Assembly: GCA_023957775.1 (NCBI GenBank)
Contig: JAMLGR010000005.1
Span: 124,001 to 188,000 of the forward strand
Direction of reading: 5' to 3'
From: Fimbriimonadaceae bacterium
Lineage (GTDB): Bacteria > Armatimonadota > Fimbriimonadia > Fimbriimonadales > Fimbriimonadaceae
Length of the DNA stretch: 64,000 nucleotides
This document shows positions 61,539 through 64,000 of this stretch, piece after piece (within the stretch, counting starts at the first letter, position 1; each line of letters opens with the position of its first letter). The notes beneath the pieces are model-generated. The model saw only the letters and a program-made list of their open reading frames with translations, had not been told where the DNA came from and made no database searches. Both the position numbers and the translations under genes were made by a program.

Positions 61539-62083
61539 CAGTCGACTCCCTCCCCGTCAGCGTGGTTCAACACTACCGCATCCTCCCCGTCGTACTCGTG
61601 CACCTTGACGATGATGTGGTCGTCCCGCCGGGTGGCCACGCTGCGGCCACAGTAGTCGGGTTGGATCGGCAGCTCGCGGTGGCCCCGATCGACGAGCACG
61701 GCCATCTGCACGCTGCTGGGCCGGCCGAACCGCATCAAGGCGTCGAGCGCGGCCCTGGCCGTGCGGCCCGTGTAGATCACTTCGTCCACCAAGATCACGC
61801 GCTTGCCGTTGACCTCGAACGGAATCTCGGTCTCGTCGTTCTCCGCCGCCGGGCGATCGTCCCGAAACGCCCCGACGTCGAGCTTCCCGCACGGCACGGT
61901 CGTTCCCTCGATCTGGGTCATCACGAAGGCCAGGCGCTTGGCCACGGGCCATCCGCGGCGCATCACGCCCACCACGACGAGCCCCTCGGCGCCGCCGTTG
62001 GCCTCAAGGATCTCATGAGCCATGCGGCCGAGCGTGCGGCGCATATCCCCGGCGTCGAGCAGCACGGTCCCCATCGCGCCCAT
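61538..62083 (-). CDS. pyrR: PyrR, pyr operon regulator/uracil phosphoribosyltransferase
   Basis: 181 residues. The PRPP loop VILVDEVIYTGRTARAALDA is the diagnostic PyrR motif; LGRMAHEILEANGGAEGLVV VGVMRRG and PIQPDYCGRSVATRRDD also fit. PyrR senses UMP and attenuates pyr operons by binding the mRNA leader. It heads the pyrR-pyrB-pyrC-lipoprotein operon. Two ATGs (62083 and 62074) are possible; the first is used. The 237-base leader before it holds a candidate terminator. Confidence 0.94.
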   Translation of the reverse strand: MGAMGTVLLDAGDMRRTLGRMAHEILEANGGAEGLVVVGVMRRGWPVAKRLAFVMTQIEGTTVPCGKLDVGAFRDDRPAAENDETEIPFEVNGKRVILVDEVIYTGRTARAALDALMRFGRPSSVQMAVLVDRGHRELPIQPDYCGRSVATRRDDHIIVKVHEYDGEDAVVLNHADGEGVD

Positions 62084-62100
62084 TATGGCCGTTCGCGCCG

Positions 62101-62126
62101 AAAAAGAGGGTGGGGGCGGGGACCCT
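62101..62126 (-). promoter_or_regulatory. Candidate attenuator in the pyrR leader
   Basis: On the minus strand AGGGT pairs with ACCCT around a ten-base C-rich loop and is followed by CTTTTT, 18 bases before the pyrR start. About 115 bases further upstream AGAGACGCGAGGTT partly matches the PyrR-binding consensus ARUCCNGNGAGGYU (GAGGTT end exact, UCC missing). Attenuation by PyrR is plausible, not proven. Confidence 0.35.
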
Positions 62127-62320
62127 TTCGCGACGCGGCTTCGAAGAAACCCGGCAACGTTCGCAAGGGCGGCCGCCCGCACGGCTGGAATCAGCCCTGG
62201 AGGGGATGGCGGGGCCCATGGGGACGCCATGTTCCCTGAAAACCTCGCGTCTCTCCTCAAGTTCGCGTCGTTGGGTGCCGACAAATCTACTAGCACTCCG
62301 ACCGCCGGGAGATATGACGC

Positions 62321-63139
62321 ATGTACGAACCCTATTGGGGCCTATCCGAACCACCCTTCAGCCTCACGCCCGATCCTCGATTCCTCTATATGAGCCGCGG
62401 GCATGAGGACTCGTTGATGATGCTGCATTACGCCATCACCCGCAACAAGGGCGCCGCGATGCTCGCGGGAGCGATCGGCCTGGGGAAGACCACGGTCAGC
62501 CGCAAGCTCCTGGAGCTGATCGATCCGGTCCAGAACCGCGTCGTGTTGATCGTCAACCCGATCCTGACTCCGATCCAGATCCTTCGCGAGATTCTGAGCC
62601 AGCTCGATGTCGAGTCCCAGTCCCGCAACCGGCAGGTGCTGGTGCAGGAGCTGCACAAGACGCTTCTGGGCTGCTACGAGCGCGGGCAGCGCGTGGTCGT
62701 GATTATCGACGAGGCGCACCTGATCCGCTCCGGAAACACGCTCGAGGAGCTTCGGCTTCTGCTGAACTGCCAGATGAACGACCAGTTCCTGATCAGCCTC
62801 GTGCTGCTGGGTCAGCCCGAGCTGCGGGGGAAGATCCAGCGCGTCCCGGCGCTCGAGCAGCGCCTGGCGGTCCGGCACACGCTGCACCCGCTCGACGTGA
62901 ACGAGACGGGGGAGATGATCCTGCACCGCCTGCGGGTCGCCGGCTACACGGGCGAGCTCACGCCGTTCACCCCCGACGCCCTCTACGAGATTTTCAAACA
63001 TTCGAAAGGCACGCCCCGCGTGATCAGCCACCTCGCGGACAACGCGCTCCTGGTGGGGATGGCCCAGAAGGTCAAACAGATCGATGGGTTCCTGATGAAC
63101 AGCGTTGCGCTGGAATACACGGGAGTTGAAGCCGCATGA
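62321..63139 (+). CDS. ExeA/GspA-like AAA ATPase of type IV pilus or secretion assembly
   Basis: 272 residues. The start MYEPYWGLSEPPFSLTPDPR is the ExeA signature (YxxFFGLxxxPFxLTPDPxF). Walker A is GAIGLGKTTV, Walker B VVVIIDEAHLI, then LRLLLNCQMNDQFLISLVLL GQPELR and a lid subdomain (FTPDALYEIFKHSKGTPRVI SHLAD). It has no peptidoglycan-binding extension. It heads an operon with an HTH protein and PilM through a four-base overlap. Members assemble secretins or pili through peptidoglycan. Confidence 0.9.
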   Translation: MYEPYWGLSEPPFSLTPDPRFLYMSRGHEDSLMMLHYAITRNKGAAMLAGAIGLGKTTVSRKLLELIDPVQNRVVLIVNPILTPIQILREILSQLDVESQSRNRQVLVQELHKTLLGCYERGQRVVVIIDEAHLIRSGNTLEELRLLLNCQMNDQFLISLVLLGQPELRGKIQRVPALEQRLAVRHTLHPLDVNETGEMILHRLRVAGYTGELTPFTPDALYEIFKHSKGTPRVISHLADNALLVGMAQKVKQIDGFLMNSVALEYTGVEAA

Positions 63140-63624
63140 ACTTGGCAGACGCGATCCGACGAGCCGCCACCGTGGCGGGAAACAAACCTATGGAACAACC
63201 CGAGATCTTCGCCGCTGCGCCGACCATCGAACCCGATTGGGAGCCGCAGGTCTTCGAACCGCCGACCGACTCGGAACACGCCGCCGCGGAGCCGCAGAGC
63301 CCCGAGGTCGAAGCCATCGAGGTGGGAGCGTCGATCCCGGCCCAAGCCCCTGCGGGCGGAATGGTCCGGGTCGAAGTGTTCCTGCCGTCCGATCAGCTCA
63401 CGGGCTTCTTCCGAGCGGTCGCGGCCACGCAACATCCGATCCTCACGCTGCGCGAGGCTTCCAGCTTCCTGCGCGTGTCGGCCACGACCCTTGAGGATCT
63501 TGCCGGCAAGGGAAAGGTCCCCGCATTCAAGGTGGATGGCCGCTGGCGCTTCGCCAAGACGAGCCTGGAAGAGTGGATCGCCGAGCGCCATCGCGAAGCG
63601 AAGGAGAGTCGAAATGTCGCTTAA
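63136..63624 (+). CDS. Excisionase-type HTH (MerR-like) domain protein in the pilus operon
   Basis: 162 residues. The N-terminal 90 are acidic and Pro/Ala-rich (EPDWEPQVFEPPTDSEHAAA), probably unstructured. The C-terminal 55 are a helix-turn-helix of the excisionase group: LTLREASSFLRVSATTLEDL AGKGKVPAFKVDGRWRFAKT SLEEW. Being translated between the ATPase and PilM (ATGA overlaps on both sides), it may localise or regulate pilus genes rather than act in excision. Its target is unknown. Confidence 0.8.
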   Translation: MNLADAIRRAATVAGNKPMEQPEIFAAAPTIEPDWEPQVFEPPTDSEHAAAEPQSPEVEAIEVGASIPAQAPAGGMVRVEVFLPSDQLTGFFRAVAATQHPILTLREASSFLRVSATTLEDLAGKGKVPAFKVDGRWRFAKTSLEEWIAERHREAKESRNVA

Positions 63625-64000
63625 GCTGTTTGGCAAGAAGAGTGTTCTGGGGCTGGATATCGGCCACCACACCATCAACGGCGTGTTGATCGACCGGACC
63701 GCGGACGGCTGGCGCGTGTCACGTTTCGGAAGCGTTCCCACGCCCCCCGAAACCGTGCGCGAGGGCGTCGTGATCGACGACCAGGCCGTGGGCGCCGCGA
63801 TCCGGCAACTCATGAAGGAGCACCAACTGAACGCGACCGGGGCGAACATCGCCGTGTCGGGAGCTTCGGTGGTCGTGCGCACCGTGCGCATCCCCCGCAT
63901 GCCCGAAGCGACCCTGCGCAAGTCGATCAAGTACGAAGCCAGCCGCTACGTGCCGAGCTCGGTCGAGGAGAGCCACATCGAGTTCGAGATCGTCGGCATG
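63614..64000 (+). CDS. pilM: Type IV pilus assembly protein PilM, partial (3' end outside window)
   Basis: The first 129 codons are seen. The ATG at 63614 follows AAGGAGAG and overlaps the HTH gene by 11 bases. FGKKSVLGLDIGHHTINGVL is the PilM actin-like fold start (usually LGLDIGSSSIK), followed by VIDDQAVGAAIRQLMKEHQL, NIAVSGASVVVRTVRIPRMP, then LRKSIKYEASRYVPSSVEES. PilM polymerises or docks PilN under the inner membrane. pilN, pilO and pilQ are expected to follow beyond the edge. Confidence 0.93.
   Translation, partial: MSLKLFGKKSVLGLDIGHHTINGVLIDRTADGWRVSRFGSVPTPPETVREGVVIDDQAVGAAIRQLMKEHQLNATGANIAVSGASVVVRTVRIPRMPEATLRKSIKYEASRYVPSSVEESHIEFEIVGM

Overview
The window looks like a chromosomal segment of a GC-rich, diderm, non-proteobacterial organism, most likely an Armatimonadota member near Fimbriimonas. 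This placement is inferred from a combination of traits: secreted proteins ending in PEP-CTERM tails of the VPEPA...RRRR type, a type II pseudopilin with the H-X9-DG C-terminus, CsaB-type cell-wall pyruvylation beside a large outer-membrane barrel, two GH78-like enzymes and a GH31 enzyme, and a strong signature of leaderless transcription. No rRNA, CRISPR array or complete mobile element was seen. Most genes are ordinary housekeeping genes in short, tightly overlapping operons.

Layout. 0-10.4 kb: PEP-CTERM protein, S9 peptidase, an XRE helix-turn-helix/lumazine synthase (RibH) fusion, TauE-type permease, GH78-like and GH31 enzymes, an SPFH gene remnant and riboflavin synthase. 10.4-21.4 kb: secreted proteins, gyrB, pyrD, flagellin, rimO, pseudopilin, GNAT and a lipoprotein hydrolase. 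21.4-27.6 kb: rhomboid, DUF5693-like membrane protein, csaB and an outer-membrane barrel, an envelope cluster. 27.6-33.7 kb: a thioredoxin-like gene whose first active-site codon is an in-frame TGA (probable selenocysteine), tRNA-Ser(CGA) with a decayed integrase, then an accessory stretch with a CxxCH/toroid/ankyrin protein. 33.8-46.4 kb: GH78 rhamnosidase, malic enzyme, membrane protein plus deacetylase-like pair, secreted proteins, dapB, OsmC and polysaccharide export protein. 46.4-64 kb: rsmI, a SurA-like chaperone, lexA with a visible operator, cysS, amidase, ABC exporter, rplA, PfkB kinase, lgt, argB, the pyrR-pyrB-pyrC-lipoprotein operon, and the start of a type IV pilus operon (ExeA-like ATPase, HTH protein, PilM) that runs off the right edge.

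The observations I rate highest are: (1) the TGA-interrupted thioredoxin with a UxxC motif and a hairpin placed as a bacterial SECIS would be; (2) the HTH-RibH fusion, whose own promoter carries a palindrome; (3) a LexA box, GGTAGACA-N16-TGTCTACC, unlike the classic SOS boxes; (4) a TAnnnT-like hexamer 5-9 bases before at least twelve start codons, most of them without a Shine-Dalgarno sequence; (5) two unrelated heptamer arrays of the form (GGGN4)n on the sense strand directly after stop codons, predicted to form RNA G-quadruplexes; and (6) a dispersed hairpin repeat in intergenic gaps. All functions are read from sequence only; no database search was run.
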